Shown piece by piece: positions 1 to 8,275 of a stretch of DNA of 64,000 nucleotides (the first letter of the stretch is position 1; each line of letters begins with the position of its first letter). A model generated the notes under the pieces. The model was given only the letters and a program-made list of their open reading frames with translations. It searched no databases and was not told the origin of the DNA. Location: positions 186,001 through 250,000 of the forward strand of contig NZ_JAOWLC010000003.1 of assembly GCF_025751535.1 (NCBI RefSeq). Direction: 5' to 3'. The position numbers were made by a program, and so were the translations under genes. This DNA comes from Lentibacter sp. XHP0401 (GTDB taxonomy: Bacteria > Pseudomonadota > Alphaproteobacteria > Rhodobacterales > Rhodobacteraceae).

Positions 1-861
1 AGCAAAGCGCACAACCTTGTCTTCAATCGAGGGGCAGTATCTTGGCCCGACTCCCTCAATATGACCCCCATACATGGCAGATCGTTCGAGGTTCTTTGAA
101 ATGATCTCATGCGTTTTTTCGTTGGTATGAGTCATTCCACAAGAAATCTGGCGCGCCTCGGGAGCGCTTGACATAAACGAGAACATAGATGGCTCGTCAT
201 CGCCAGGCTGCATCTCTAAGATGCCCCAGTTGATTGTGCGCCCGTCAAGACGTGGGGGTGTGCCTGTTTTCAGACGGCCTTTTGGCAGATCAAAGCCGTC
301 CATACGTTCCGCAAGCTTTATAGATGGCTTGTCGCCCATACGGCCGCCTGCGTAAGAAACATCTCCAATATGGATAAGACCTCTCAGGAATGTTCCTGTT
401 GTAAGAATAACCTCTTTAGCGCTTATCTGTGCTCCGTCAGCCAGAACAACACCGGAAACACGACCAGATTCAATAAGAAAATCAACTGTTTCACCCTCTA
501 TCACGGTTAGATTGGGGCGTGAGAGTGTTTCGGCAAGCATAGCTTGTTGATAAAGCTGACGGTCTTGTTGTGCGCGTGGGCCTTGCACGGCCGGGCCTTT
601 GCGGCGGTTGAGAAGGCGAAACTGAATACCGCCTTTGTCTGACATGCGGCCCATAACGCCATCAAGTGCATCAATCTCGCGAACGAGGTGTCCTTTTCCG
701 AGGCCACCCATCGCCGGGTTGCAGGACATGACGCCAATGTCGCGCTTACGAAGGGTGACCAACGCGGTTTTAACGCCCATACGCGCGGCAGCGTGAGCGG
801 CTTCTGTGCCTGCGTGGCCTCCGCCAACAACAATGACGTCAAAATGTTTCACGTGAAACAC
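1..861 (-). CDS. mnmG: tRNA uridine-5-carboxymethylaminomethyl synthase MnmG (GidA), N-terminal part; runs off the left edge
   Basis: FAD-dependent partner of MnmE that modifies the wobble uridine (U34) of several tRNAs. The reading frame is open without a break from position 861 to the left edge (287 codons). It has the dinucleotide-binding motif [12 protein letters not shown] near residue 10, the MnmG stretch [20 protein letters not shown], and [13 protein letters not shown] around residue 205. The start is unclear. A GTG at 861 overlaps the Shine-Dalgarno GGAG (864-861), whereas the next in-frame GTG at 852 lies 8 nt from it and is probably the real start. mnmE ends 2 bp upstream and its stop codon supplies part of the ribosome site, so the two are translationally linked. 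A parS palindrome covers the first codons. In relatives rsgG-type genes (rsmG) and parAB follow, which would be left of this window. Confidence 0.97.
   Translation of the reverse strand, partial: MFHVKHFDVIVVGGGHAGTEAAHAAARMGVKTALVTLRKRDIGVMSCNPAMGGLGKGHLVREIDALDGVMGRMSDKGGIQFRLLNRRKGPAVQGPRAQQDRQLYQQAMLAETLSRPNLTVIEGETVDFLIESGRVSGVVLADGAQISAKEVILTTGTFLRGLIHIGDVSYAGGRMGDKPSIKLAERMDGFDLPKGRLKTGTPPRLDGRTINWGILEMQPGDDEPSMFSFMSSAPEARQISCGMTHTNEKTHEIISKNLERSAMYGGHIEGVGPRYCPSIEDKVVRFA
845..860. promoter_or_regulatory. parS-like ParB-binding palindrome at the mnmG start
   Basis: The 16-mer TGTTTCACGTGAAACA is a perfect inverted repeat. It matches the known parS core of bacterial chromosomes (TGTTNCACGTGNAACA). 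It lies about 3.2 kb from the proposed oriC and inside the first codons of mnmG. mnmG is usually followed by rsmG, parA and parB in alphaproteobacteria. Assignment is by motif and position; ParB binding is inferred. Confidence 0.85.
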
Positions 862-863
862 TC

Positions 864-2150
864 CTACTTACCCAGACAAAAGCTGGAAAAAACCTCGTCA
901 AGCACATGCTCGACATCAACGCGCCCGATGAGTGAGTTTAACGCGTCATGGGCAATGCGCAGCTCCTCTGCTGCAATATCAGTGGATTCGGCATCCGAAG
1001 CAATGAGCGACGCTGCACTTTCAAGTGATATTAAACAACGTTGCATTGCCTCTTTATGACGTGCGCGGGTGGCAAGGCCCGCTTTTGCTATCTTTGACGC
1101 AAGCGTGTTTGAAATCCGTGAGACCAATTCGGACAGGCCTGCGCCGGTTTTGCCCGACACTGCCCCTTTGGTATCAGCTAATAAATCAGCTTTCGCTGTG
1201 ACGATAATATCATTGAGAAGTGGAGAAAACTCTGGTGCTACCCCAGCTTCAACGAGAAACACACGTAAGTCCGCGGCTTTTGCACGCTCCAAAGCACGAG
1301 CAACTCCGATCTTTTCAACTCTGTCATCTGTTTCGCGTAGACCGGCCGTATCGAGCAAGGTAACCGGGAGGCCAGCAAGCTCCATTCGAACTTCTATAAC
1401 ATCACGGGTTGTGCCAGCAACTTCTGAAGTGATCGCAGCATCACGGCCAGCGAGAGCGTTTAGAAGCGTGGACTTACCCACGTTGGGAGAGCCAACGATA
1501 GCGACTTCATAACCAGTTCGGATACGCTCGGCTGCGCCGAAACCATCGACCTGCGCTTGCATTGCGGTCTGAACTTCAGAGATGAGTGATAGGACTTCAG
1601 GTGCGACATCGACTGGCACATCCTCATCGGCAAAATCGATTGTGACCGTGAGCAGCGCGCTGGCGCGGATAAGACGTTCGCGCCACTGCGAGGCCAGATC
1701 CCCGAGACCACCGGAGAAGAGCCGCAAGGCTTGCTGGCGTTGGGCTTCTGTCTCTGATTCGATGAGGTCTGCGAGGCCTTCAACCTGAGCAAGATCGAGC
1801 CGCCCGTTGGCCAAAGCCCGGCGGGTAAACTCACCAGGCTCGGCAAGGCGGAGACCATCCATGCAGCTCAGTTCAGCCAAAACAGCATTTACCACAGCTA
1901 TGGAACCGTGGGTCTGCAACTCGACAGTTTCTTCACCCGTAAAGCTGGCTTTCTCGGCAAAGCAAATCACCAGCGCTTCATCGAGTTTCTCACCAGCCGA
2001 ATCGCGCAGTGCCCGCAAGGTGGCCTGACGAGGCGGGGGCACAGAGCCGCAAAGGGAAAAACAGGCAGCAAAAGCCTGTGGCCCAGATATCCGGATCACA
2101 GCAACGCCAGCTTTACCAGCCGCGGAGGCTTGGGCAAAAATAGTGCTCAT
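864..2150 (-). CDS. mnmE: tRNA modification GTPase MnmE (TrmE/ThdF)
   Basis: Works with MnmG to make 5-carboxymethylaminomethyluridine at tRNA position 34, using a formyl-tetrahydrofolate-binding N-domain and a GTPase domain. The 428-residue protein has the N-terminal start [23 protein letters not shown], the GEFTRRA motif near residue 106, the G1 loop GSPNVGKST at about 220-228, TTRD (G2) and DTAGLRE (G3). It ends in FCLGK, the C-terminal CxGK motif with the catalytic cysteine. The G4 motif reads AKAD instead of NKxD. Length is slightly below the usual 440-455. It sits 30 bp after rho on the same strand and 2 bp before mnmG, probably one transcription unit. Confidence 0.97.
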   Translation of the reverse strand: MSTIFAQASAAGKAGVAVIRISGPQAFAACFSLCGSVPPPRQATLRALRDSAGEKLDEALVICFAEKASFTGEETVELQTHGSIAVVNAVLAELSCMDGLRLAEPGEFTRRALANGRLDLAQVEGLADLIESETEAQRQQALRLFSGGLGDLASQWRERLIRASALLTVTIDFADEDVPVDVAPEVLSLISEVQTAMQAQVDGFGAAERIRTGYEVAIVGSPNVGKSTLLNALAGRDAAITSEVAGTTRDVIEVRMELAGLPVTLLDTAGLRETDDRVEKIGVARALERAKAADLRVFLVEAGVAPEFSPLLNDIIVTAKADLLADTKGAVSGKTGAGLSELVSRISNTLASKIAKAGLATRARHKEAMQRCLISLESAASLIASDAESTDIAAEELRIAHDALNSLIGRVDVEHVLDEVFSSFCLGK

Positions 2151-2180
2151 TTCTTATAACCCGTTGATAAAGAACAGGTT

Positions 2181-3461
2181 TTACGTGTTCATAGAGTCGA
2201 AGAACTCACCGTTTGTTTTGGTTTGCTTAAGCTTGCCAAGCAAGAACTCGATAGCGTCTGTTGTTCCCATCGGATTGAGGATTCGGCGGAGAACGAAGGT
2301 TTTTTGCAGGTCTTTTGCTTCGACCAACAACTCTTCTTTTCGTGTACCGGATTTAAGGATGTCCATGGCCGGGAAGACGCGCTTATCGGCAACTTTACGG
2401 TCAAGCACAATTTCGGAGTTACCCGTGCCTTTGAACTCTTCAAAGATGACCTCGTCCATACGCGAGCCTGTGTCGATGAGGGCTGTCGCGATGATGGTGA
2501 GGGAGCCGCCTTCTTCGATGTTACGTGCTGCACCAAAGAAGCGCTTGGGGCGCTGCAGCGCGTTAGCATCGACACCGCCTGTAAGAACCTTGCCAGAAGA
2601 CGGCACAGTCGTGTTGAAGGCGCGGCCAAGACGTGTGATTGAATCGAGCAGGATGACGACATCGCGCTTGTGCTCGACGAGCCGCTTTGCCTTCTCGATA
2701 ACCATCTCGGAAACCGCCACGTGACGTGTTGCTGGCTCGTCAAATGTTGAGGAGACGACCTCGCCTTTTACAGAGCGCTGCATGTCCGTCACTTCTTCCG
2801 GGCGCTCATCTATCAAGAGAACGATAAGATAGCACTCAGGGTGGTTCTTTTCGATGCTGTGGGCGATATTTTGGAGCAGAACAGTTTTACCTGTGCGCGG
2901 CGGAGCAACGATAAGTGAACGCTGGCCTTTACCGATGGGTGCGACAAGGTCGATGATCCGTGCGGATTTGTCCTTGATTGTCGGGTCTTCGATTTCCATT
3001 TTCAGGCGCTCGTCTGGGTAGAGCGGCGTCAGGTTGTCAAAAGCGATCTTATGGCGGGCCTTTTCAGGCTCTTCAAAGTTGATCTTGGTGACATGGGTGA
3101 GGGCAAAATAACGCTCGTTGTCTTCTGGCTGCTTGAGGTGACCCTCGATTGTATCACCCGTACGCAGGGAAAATTTGCGCAGGATTTCGGGGGAAACGTA
3201 GATATCGTCGGGGCCGGGGAGGTAGTTGGCCTCGGGTGCACGCAAAAAGCCGAAGCCGTCTTGCAACACTTCAAGCACACCTTCCCCGCCAATCATCCAG
3301 CCTTCCTCGGCGCGCTCTTTCAGGATCGAGAACATAATCTCGCCCTTGCGCATCGTTGTGGCATTTTCGATTTCGAGCTCTTCAGCCATTGTGACCAGCT
3401 CTTTGGGGTGCATGGCCTTCAACTCTGCGAGGTGAAGCTGTTCTTGGGATTCTTCTGTCAT
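2181..3461 (-). CDS. rho: Transcription termination factor Rho
   Basis: Hexameric RNA-dependent ATPase that ends transcription at untranslated, C-rich RNA. The 426-residue product has the N-terminal Rho domain ([12 protein letters not shown]), the cold-shock-like RNA-binding fold with GFGFLR around residue 70, and the Walker A motif APPRTGKT at 186-193. It also has the Walker B stretch [13 protein letters not shown] and the Q/R-loop region [22 protein letters not shown]. Length and motifs are normal for the family. It lies between hemJ (120 bp upstream) and mnmE (30 bp downstream), a conserved order near the origin of many alphaproteobacteria. The hemJ-rho gap may carry an autoregulatory leader, but I see no clear terminator there. 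Confidence 0.98.
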   Translation of the reverse strand: MTEESQEQLHLAELKAMHPKELVTMAEELEIENATTMRKGEIMFSILKERAEEGWMIGGEGVLEVLQDGFGFLRAPEANYLPGPDDIYVSPEILRKFSLRTGDTIEGHLKQPEDNERYFALTHVTKINFEEPEKARHKIAFDNLTPLYPDERLKMEIEDPTIKDKSARIIDLVAPIGKGQRSLIVAPPRTGKTVLLQNIAHSIEKNHPECYLIVLLIDERPEEVTDMQRSVKGEVVSSTFDEPATRHVAVSEMVIEKAKRLVEHKRDVVILLDSITRLGRAFNTTVPSSGKVLTGGVDANALQRPKRFFGAARNIEEGGSLTIIATALIDTGSRMDEVIFEEFKGTGNSEIVLDRKVADKRVFPAMDILKSGTRKEELLVEAKDLQKTFVLRRILNPMGTTDAIEFLLGKLKQTKTNGEFFDSMNT

Positions 3462-3581
3462 GACATTACCTTTGCGCTCGCAAACGGGGCGCTAATTTGG
3501 TTTGAAAACGGGATTACCTGTGCTCCCGGAACGGGCAGGCTTGCCTCTCAGATAAGCCTGAGGGGCGCATGAGTCAACGTT

Positions 3582-4031
3582 TTAGAACTTTAGGACTACG
3601 GAAAGCACAATGATGATCATCAGAACTGTCGGAAGCTCATTCATCATCCGGTAGGTGCGGCCCGTGCGGGTATTGGCCCCGTTTACGAAATCTTTACGAC
3701 GATAGCCTAGCCAATGATGAAACCATGTCATGGCCAGCACACTTGCAGCTTTGGTCCATGGCCAGACAGAGGACCAATCGACAATACCCGGGGTGAAAAC
3801 AAGCAACAGACCAAAAACCCAAGTTGAGGTCATTGCCGGATTCATGATGAGACGAAAGAGTTTAAGCTCCATCATCTGAAAGAGAGCATCCTTTTCATCG
3901 CCTGGTATGCTTTGTTCAGTGTGGTGAACGAAAAGGCGGGGAAGGTAGAACAGGCCTGCCATCCATGCGAGCACAGACATAATATGGAACGACTTGGTCC
4001 ATAAATAGAGATCAGCAAGAAGATCAGACAT
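3582..4031 (-). CDS. hemJ: Protoporphyrinogen IX oxidase HemJ (membrane type)
   Basis: Oxidises protoporphyrinogen IX to protoporphyrin IX in haem and bacteriochlorophyll synthesis; it is an integral inner-membrane protein. About 149 residues with four hydrophobic segments. The conserved HemJ signature LYLWTKSFHIMSVLAWMAGL at the N-terminus includes the essential histidine. The motif LRLIMNPAM-like stretch (FRLIMNPAMTSTWVFG) and WFHHWLGYRR, RTYRMMNELPT are also present. I chose the ATG at 4031 because GGTGG lies 2-7 nt upstream; the ATG at 4040 abuts its AGG. It faces away from maf across the proposed origin. In related genomes haem genes (hemE, hemC, hemJ) border oriC. Confidence 0.93.
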   Translation of the reverse strand: MSDLLADLYLWTKSFHIMSVLAWMAGLFYLPRLFVHHTEQSIPGDEKDALFQMMELKLFRLIMNPAMTSTWVFGLLLVFTPGIVDWSSVWPWTKAASVLAMTWFHHWLGYRRKDFVNGANTRTGRTYRMMNELPTVLMIIIVLSVVLKF

Positions 4032-4432
4032 TTCCACCATCCTTTCGATCTCCCCTTATAAATAAATATAAAAGAAAGAAAGGTTGATGATTATGTAGGA
4101 AAGACCAAACCTGTGGATTATCGAGTTATCCAATGGGTTATTCATATGTGAGGGAAATTGAGTTTGTAACTATTTCTCCGCAGAGTAGAATAGTTAATTA
4201 TTTGATAAAAAACAGACTTTTAAAAAATATAGGGATGATTCGCTTGTGGAGAATCTGTGTATGTTTGAAATTCTTTAAGTGAAAATCCAACCATCGAGTT
4301 ATTCTTTTCCACTTGAGGTTAGAAATACGAAAACACTGTGAAACGGGTGAGTTTTCCGCAAAAGGGTGTGCGCCGTTGATTGTTCTGCTTTTTGTGCATT
4401 AATTGTTCGGTAATTTTACCGGAGTTTTCCAC
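4032..4432. other. Proposed chromosomal replication origin (oriC)
   Basis: A 401-bp AT-rich gap between divergent hemJ and maf, in an otherwise GC-richer region. It holds a cluster of DnaA-box-like 9-mers: TGTGGATTA (4112-4120, reverse), TTATCCAAT (4126-4134), TTATTCATA (4138-4146), TGTGGAGAA (4245-4253, reverse), TTTTCCACT (4305-4313), TTTTCCGCA (4352-4360) and TTTTCCACA (4425-4433). A very AT-rich stretch at about 4190-4232 could be the unwinding element. GANTC methylation sites are at 4237-4241 and 4251-4255. Gene order (hemJ/rho on one side, maf-aroE-coaE-dnaQ on the other) matches the origin neighbourhood of Caulobacter and Rhodobacter. A nearby parS supports it. Confidence 0.75.
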
Positions 4433-5032
4433 ATGGCACGGCAGATCATTCTGGCCTCGGGTTCGCAGATCAGGGCGCAGATGCTTCAAAATGCGGGTAT
4501 CTGTTTTGAGGCTGTTTTACCGCGCGTTGATGAAGAAATGCTCAAAGCGGCGCTTAAAGCTGAAGACGCGAGCCCCCGAGATATTGCAGATGCATTGGCC
4601 GAAGCCAAGGCGCGCAAAGTGAGCGGGAAGCACCCAGACAAGTTGGTGATAGGCTGTGATCAGGTGCTTGATTTCGAGGGACAGGTATTTTCAAAGCCAA
4701 AAACACCTGAAGAGGCAAAAGAACAAATAAAGGCTCTGCGCGGAAAGCGGCACAGTTTGCTCTCGGCTGTTGTAATTTATCATGAATGTGAGCCTCTTTG
4801 GCGGCATGTGGGGCAAGTGCGGCTTTATATGCGCGACATTTCGGACTCATACCTTGAGGAATATATAGAGCGGAACTGGCCTAGCCTTCAAAGCTCGGTT
4901 GGCGGATATAAGCTTGAGGAAGAGGGCGTGCGGCTTTTCAGCCGTATTGAGGGCGATTATTTTACTATTCTCGGCCTGCCGCTTGTAGAGATGATAAACC
5001 ACCTTACGCTTTCAGGAGATCTTAAGGGATGA
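4433..5032 (+). CDS. maf: Maf-family nucleotide pyrophosphatase
   Basis: Maf proteins hydrolyse non-canonical or modified nucleoside triphosphates to monophosphates (house-cleaning). The 199-residue protein begins MARQIILASGSQIRAQML, the family start that carries the substrate-binding ASxSxRR-type motif, although here the second arginine is replaced. It also has VIGCDQVL, FSKPKTPEEA and SSVGGYKLEEEGVRLF. The ATG at 4433 has GGAG 8 nt upstream and overlaps a DnaA-box-like sequence at the edge of the proposed oriC. It overlaps aroE by 4 bp (ATGA) and is the first gene of the rightward maf-aroE-coaE-dnaQ operon. Confidence 0.93.
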   Translation: MARQIILASGSQIRAQMLQNAGICFEAVLPRVDEEMLKAALKAEDASPRDIADALAEAKARKVSGKHPDKLVIGCDQVLDFEGQVFSKPKTPEEAKEQIKALRGKRHSLLSAVVIYHECEPLWRHVGQVRLYMRDISDSYLEEYIERNWPSLQSSVGGYKLEEEGVRLFSRIEGDYFTILGLPLVEMINHLTLSGDLKG

Positions 5033-5862
5033 GCTTGACTAAAATTCCTCTGGCCGGTGTGATCGGGTCACCAGTGGCGCACTCGAAATCGCCGGCGCTC
5101 CACACCTATTGGTTAAAGACATTGGGAATTGCGGGACATTACATTCCGATAGATGTTGCGCCCGATGACTTAGAGCAAGTTGTGCGGATGCTGACCAAGA
5201 TGGGGTTTGTCGGCGTTAATGTGACCGTGCCTTATAAAGAGAAGGTTTTAGAGTTTGCCGATTTGGTGACAGACCGTGCAGCGCTTATCGGCTCGGCAAA
5301 TACGCTGATTTTTCGCAAAGATGGCAAGATACATGCTGATAATACAGACGGTTACGGCTTTATTCAAAACTTGCGGCACTCAGCACCGGAATGGAACCCG
5401 AAGGCTGGACCTGCGGCTATTCTCGGGGCGGGCGGTGCTGCGCGCGCGGTGATTGCGGCACTTGTCGAGGTGGGTGTGCCGGAAATCCTGATTTCCAACC
5501 GCACCAAGCTTCGTGCTGAAAAGCTACAAGCTGATTTTGGCAAGCGGTTGCGCGTTGTTGATTGGGTGCAGGCGGGAAATATGCTGGAAGAGGCGACAAC
5601 TGTAATTAATACCACATCGCTTGGCATGGTAGGGAAACCGCCTTTGCGTGTGCCGCTTGACGGATTGCAAAAGGGAACATTGGTGACAGACCTCGTTTAT
5701 GCACCACTGATGACGCATCTTTTGAACGAGGCGAACAAGGCAGGATGTGTCACGGTAGACGGTCTCGGGATGCTTTTACATCAAGCCGTTCCGGCATTTG
5801 AGCGCTGGTTTGGTGTTCGTCCTCAAGTGACAGATGAAACCCGTGCGGCGGTACTGCGCTGA
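5029..5862 (+). CDS. aroE: Shikimate dehydrogenase AroE
   Basis: Reduces 3-dehydroshikimate to shikimate with NADPH in chorismate and aromatic amino acid synthesis. 277 residues. The shikimate-binding motif GSPVAHSKSPALHTYW is near residue 14, and GVNVTVPYKEKV carries the catalytic lysine. DNTDGYGF holds the catalytic-site aspartate, GAGGAARAV is the NADP-binding loop, and SNRTK follows it as the phosphate-recognition turn. The C-terminus has VDGLGMLLHQAVPAFERWFG, typical of the family. It overlaps maf by 4 bp and its stop shares one base with the coaE start (TGATG), so translation is coupled. Confidence 0.97.
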   Translation: MSLTKIPLAGVIGSPVAHSKSPALHTYWLKTLGIAGHYIPIDVAPDDLEQVVRMLTKMGFVGVNVTVPYKEKVLEFADLVTDRAALIGSANTLIFRKDGKIHADNTDGYGFIQNLRHSAPEWNPKAGPAAILGAGGAARAVIAALVEVGVPEILISNRTKLRAEKLQADFGKRLRVVDWVQAGNMLEEATTVINTTSLGMVGKPPLRVPLDGLQKGTLVTDLVYAPLMTHLLNEANKAGCVTVDGLGMLLHQAVPAFERWFGVRPQVTDETRAAVLR

Positions 5863-6455
5863 TGGCATTCTGGCTTGGACTCACTGGATCTATTGGCATG
5901 GGCAAATCGACGACGGCCAAGATGTTTGCAGCCGAGGGTTGCGCTGTCTGGGATGCGGATGCGGCGGTGCACCGGCTTTATGCTGAGGGTGGGCTGGCTG
6001 TTGGCCCGATGAGCGAGGCTTTTCCCGAGGCGGTGATTGCGGGCGCGGTATCGCGCGAGCGGCTGAAAGAGATGATTGGGGCGGACCCTGCCACGCTCAA
6101 TGATATTGAGAAGATCGTGCATCCGCTTGTCGCGGCAGACCGGGTAAATTTCGCTGAAAGCGCGCAGTCGGATATCATTGTTTTTGATATTCCGCTGCTG
6201 TTTGAGGGTGGCAATGAAGGCAAGATGGATGCCGTTGTTGTCGTGACCGCAGATGAAGAAACGCAGCGCGCCCGGGTGCTTGAACGCGGGACAATGTCTG
6301 AGACGCATTTTGAAACGATCAAGGCCAAGCAGATGCCTGATGTGGAAAAGCGCAACCTGGCGGATTATGTTGTGACGACTGACACGTTGGAAAGTGCCGA
6401 GCGGCAGGTGAAAGCGATTGTGAAAGAGATAAGGGCAGGGTTGAACAATGCGTGA
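5862..6455 (+). CDS. coaE: Dephospho-CoA kinase CoaE
   Basis: Last step of coenzyme A synthesis: phosphorylates the ribose 3'-OH of dephospho-CoA using ATP. The 197-residue protein opens with the P-loop GLTGSIGMGKSTTAKMF (residues about 6-22), followed by WDADAAVHRLY, VHPLVAADR and DIPLLFEGG, all CoaE motifs. The VVVTADEETQRARVLERG stretch is the lid region. One-base overlap with aroE upstream and 8-bp overlap with dnaQ downstream place it in the same operon. Confidence 0.97.
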   Translation: MAFWLGLTGSIGMGKSTTAKMFAAEGCAVWDADAAVHRLYAEGGLAVGPMSEAFPEAVIAGAVSRERLKEMIGADPATLNDIEKIVHPLVAADRVNFAESAQSDIIVFDIPLLFEGGNEGKMDAVVVVTADEETQRARVLERGTMSETHFETIKAKQMPDVEKRNLADYVVTTDTLESAERQVKAIVKEIRAGLNNA

Positions 6456-7137
6456 GATAGTTCTCGATACCGAGACGACAGGTTTTGAGCCGATGCAAGG
6501 TGACCGCATTGTCGAGATCGGGGCTGTCGAACTGTTGAACCACATGCCAACGGGGCGGACCTATCACCAATACATCAACCCCGAGCGCGGGATGCCGCAG
6601 GAAGCGTTTGAGGTGCATGGGCTTGGGGATGAATTCCTTGCGGACAAACCGAAATTTGCCCAGATCGGGCAGGCGTTTCTCGATTTTGTACAGGATTCTA
6701 CGCTGGTCATTCATAATGCGGCGTTTGACATGAAGTTTCTAAACGCCGAGTTGAAGTGGATGAACCTGCCACAGCTTCCGATGAGTCAAGCACTTGATAC
6801 GCTTGATATTGCGCGCAAGAAATTTCCCGGCTCGCCTGCCTCTCTGGATGCGCTTTGTCGACGCTTCAACATTGATAATTCTTCGCGAACGCTGCACGGC
6901 GCTTTGCTTGATAGCGAAATTCTGGCGGAAGTTTATCTGGAGCTGATTGGCGGCAAGCAGCCTGATTTTGGCCTTTCGGCTGACCATGAGAGCGAGAGTG
7001 TCGGCAGTGAAGGGCGCTGGAGAGCGCAACCACGCAGCACGCCGCTTCCACCACGGATCAGTGAAAAAGAAGCCGCCGCCCATGTGGCTTTTGTGGAAAG
7101 CCTGGGCGACGGCGCGCTTTGGAAAAAGCTGGGGTAG
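6448..7137 (+). CDS. dnaQ: DNA polymerase III epsilon subunit (3'-5' proofreading exonuclease)
   Basis: Proofreading subunit of the replicative polymerase. 229 residues in the DEDDh family: ExoI motif VLDTETTGFEP at residues 4-14, ExoII HNAAFDMKFL near 92, and ExoIII HGALLDSEILAEVYL near 150. A proline- and charge-rich C-terminal tail (around 175-229) would be the alpha-subunit-binding segment. It is the last gene of the maf-aroE-coaE-dnaQ operon, starting inside coaE. It converges with secB, whose stop codon is 3 bp away. Confidence 0.97.
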   Translation: MREIVLDTETTGFEPMQGDRIVEIGAVELLNHMPTGRTYHQYINPERGMPQEAFEVHGLGDEFLADKPKFAQIGQAFLDFVQDSTLVIHNAAFDMKFLNAELKWMNLPQLPMSQALDTLDIARKKFPGSPASLDALCRRFNIDNSSRTLHGALLDSEILAEVYLELIGGKQPDFGLSADHESESVGSEGRWRAQPRSTPLPPRISEKEAAAHVAFVESLGDGALWKKLG

Positions 7138-7140
7138 CCC

Positions 7141-7626
7141 TTAGGAAACGGGCGTTTTGTTTTCTTCGGCCTGACGGCGCATGAGTTCTTGGCGGTAAAG
7201 TGCCATGAAGTCGATGTTCTCAAGGTTCAGCGGCGGGAAGCCACCATCGCGCGTGACATCAGACACGATGCGGCGCAGGAACGGGAACAGAAGGCGCGGA
7301 CATTCGATCAGCAAAAAAGGGTGCAACTGGTCTTCTGGCACGCCTTCGATGTTGAAAATACCGACATAGTCGATTTCCATAAGGAAAAGCTTTTCCGCGG
7401 TATTTTCTTTGTTCACGGAAGTGACAGCAAGCTTGATTGCAACTTCATACTGGTTTTCGGCAGCGCGTTTTTTGGCATCAAGGTTGACCTGAACATTTAC
7501 ATCAGGCGTGACTTCGCCTTGCACGCCTTTTTGGGCAAGGATGTTCTCAAACGACATGTCGCGGATGAACTGGTTGATCACGTTGAGTTTAACTTGGGGT
7601 GTTTCTACGGCGCCATTTTCGGCCAT
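7141..7626 (-). CDS. secB: Protein-export chaperone SecB
   Basis: Cytosolic tetrameric chaperone that keeps secretory precursors unfolded and hands them to SecA. 161 residues with the family core: VINQFIRDMSFENIL at residues 15-30, DVNVQVNLDAKKR, YVGIFNIEGV, and the ICPRLLFPF-like stretch LIECPRLLFPFLRRIVSDVTRDGGFPPL. The C-terminal tail is rich in charged residues. It starts 64 bp after fxsA on the same strand. SecB next to dnaQ and fxsA is standard in Rhodobacterales. Confidence 0.97.
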   Translation of the reverse strand: MAENGAVETPQVKLNVINQFIRDMSFENILAQKGVQGEVTPDVNVQVNLDAKKRAAENQYEVAIKLAVTSVNKENTAEKLFLMEIDYVGIFNIEGVPEDQLHPFLLIECPRLLFPFLRRIVSDVTRDGGFPPLNLENIDFMALYRQELMRRQAEENKTPVS

Positions 7627-7690
7627 GGTATTCTCCTAACGAAATTCTTGCGCAAGCCTTAGCAAGAAGGCGCGCAGGCCTCAATGCCTC

Positions 7691-8170
7691 TCAGTGTTTC
7701 GTCCAGCCCGAGTTGGGATGTGTCGGGCGCTTGTCTTCGTCAACTTCGTGATATTCTGCTTCGATGATATCGTCCGGCGCACTGTGGTTGCGCGGGTCTT
7801 GAGGCTGCGTAGAGAAGGTCTGAACTTTAACGCGGGCACGGACATAATTGAAAAGCGCGTGGCGGACAGCTGGAACCAGAAGCAAAAATCCCATGGTATC
7901 GGTGAAAAACCCGGGTGTGAGCAGGAGGGCGCCGGAAAACAGGATCATTGCGCCGTGGGCTAAAGGTTCTGTCGGGTCGCGCAGGTCATTGAACGAGTTG
8001 CGCAGGTTGTTGAGCGCCAATGCGCCCTGATTTCGCAACAGCGATGTGCCGAGAAGGGCAGTTAAAATCACGATCAGCAAAGTTGGCCAAAGCCCGATGG
8101 CCCCGCCAACCTGAATGAAAAGCGCGATTTCGATGAGGGGCACGGCTATAAAAGCCACCAAAAGCCACAT
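7691..8170 (-). CDS. fxsA: FxsA family membrane protein
   Basis: FxsA is an inner-membrane protein; in E. coli overproduction relieves F-plasmid exclusion of phage T7, but its normal role is unknown. 159 residues with N-terminal hydrophobic helices (WLLVAFIAVPLIEIALFIQVGG) and the motif GLWPTLLIVILTALLGTSLLRNQG. A second hydrophobic part follows (GAMILFSGALLLTPGFFTDTMGFLLLVP), then a hydrophilic tail. AGGAG lies 8 nt before the ATG at 8170. It is divergent from the Tim44-like gene and upstream of secB. Confidence 0.93.
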   Translation of the reverse strand: MWLLVAFIAVPLIEIALFIQVGGAIGLWPTLLIVILTALLGTSLLRNQGALALNNLRNSFNDLRDPTEPLAHGAMILFSGALLLTPGFFTDTMGFLLLVPAVRHALFNYVRARVKVQTFSTQPQDPRNHSAPDDIIEAEYHEVDEDKRPTHPNSGWTKH

Positions 8171-8275
8171 ATTGTTGTCTCCTGCATGTCAATTGGGCGC
8201 AGTAGACTTGATCGCGCCCATAACCTACATAGGTGCAGATAGCGCTCTTTGCCACGTCCACTTAATGAGGTCTTC
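8171..8275. promoter_or_regulatory. Divergent promoter region fxsA / Tim44-like gene
   Basis: The 105-bp gap separates two divergent transcription units (fxsA-secB leftward; the Tim44-like gene, mltA and the Smr gene rightward), so it must contain both promoters. I could not fix -35/-10 boxes with confidence. Confidence 0.4.

Noticed and set aside
688-1059. Long plus-strand open frames over mnmG-mnmE and many similar ones elsewhere
   Set aside because: They run antisense to well-supported genes in GC-rich codon phase and have no family motifs.
4325-4350. A second parS near the origin (GTGAAACGGGTGAG)
   Set aside because: Lacks the palindromic CACGTG centre.
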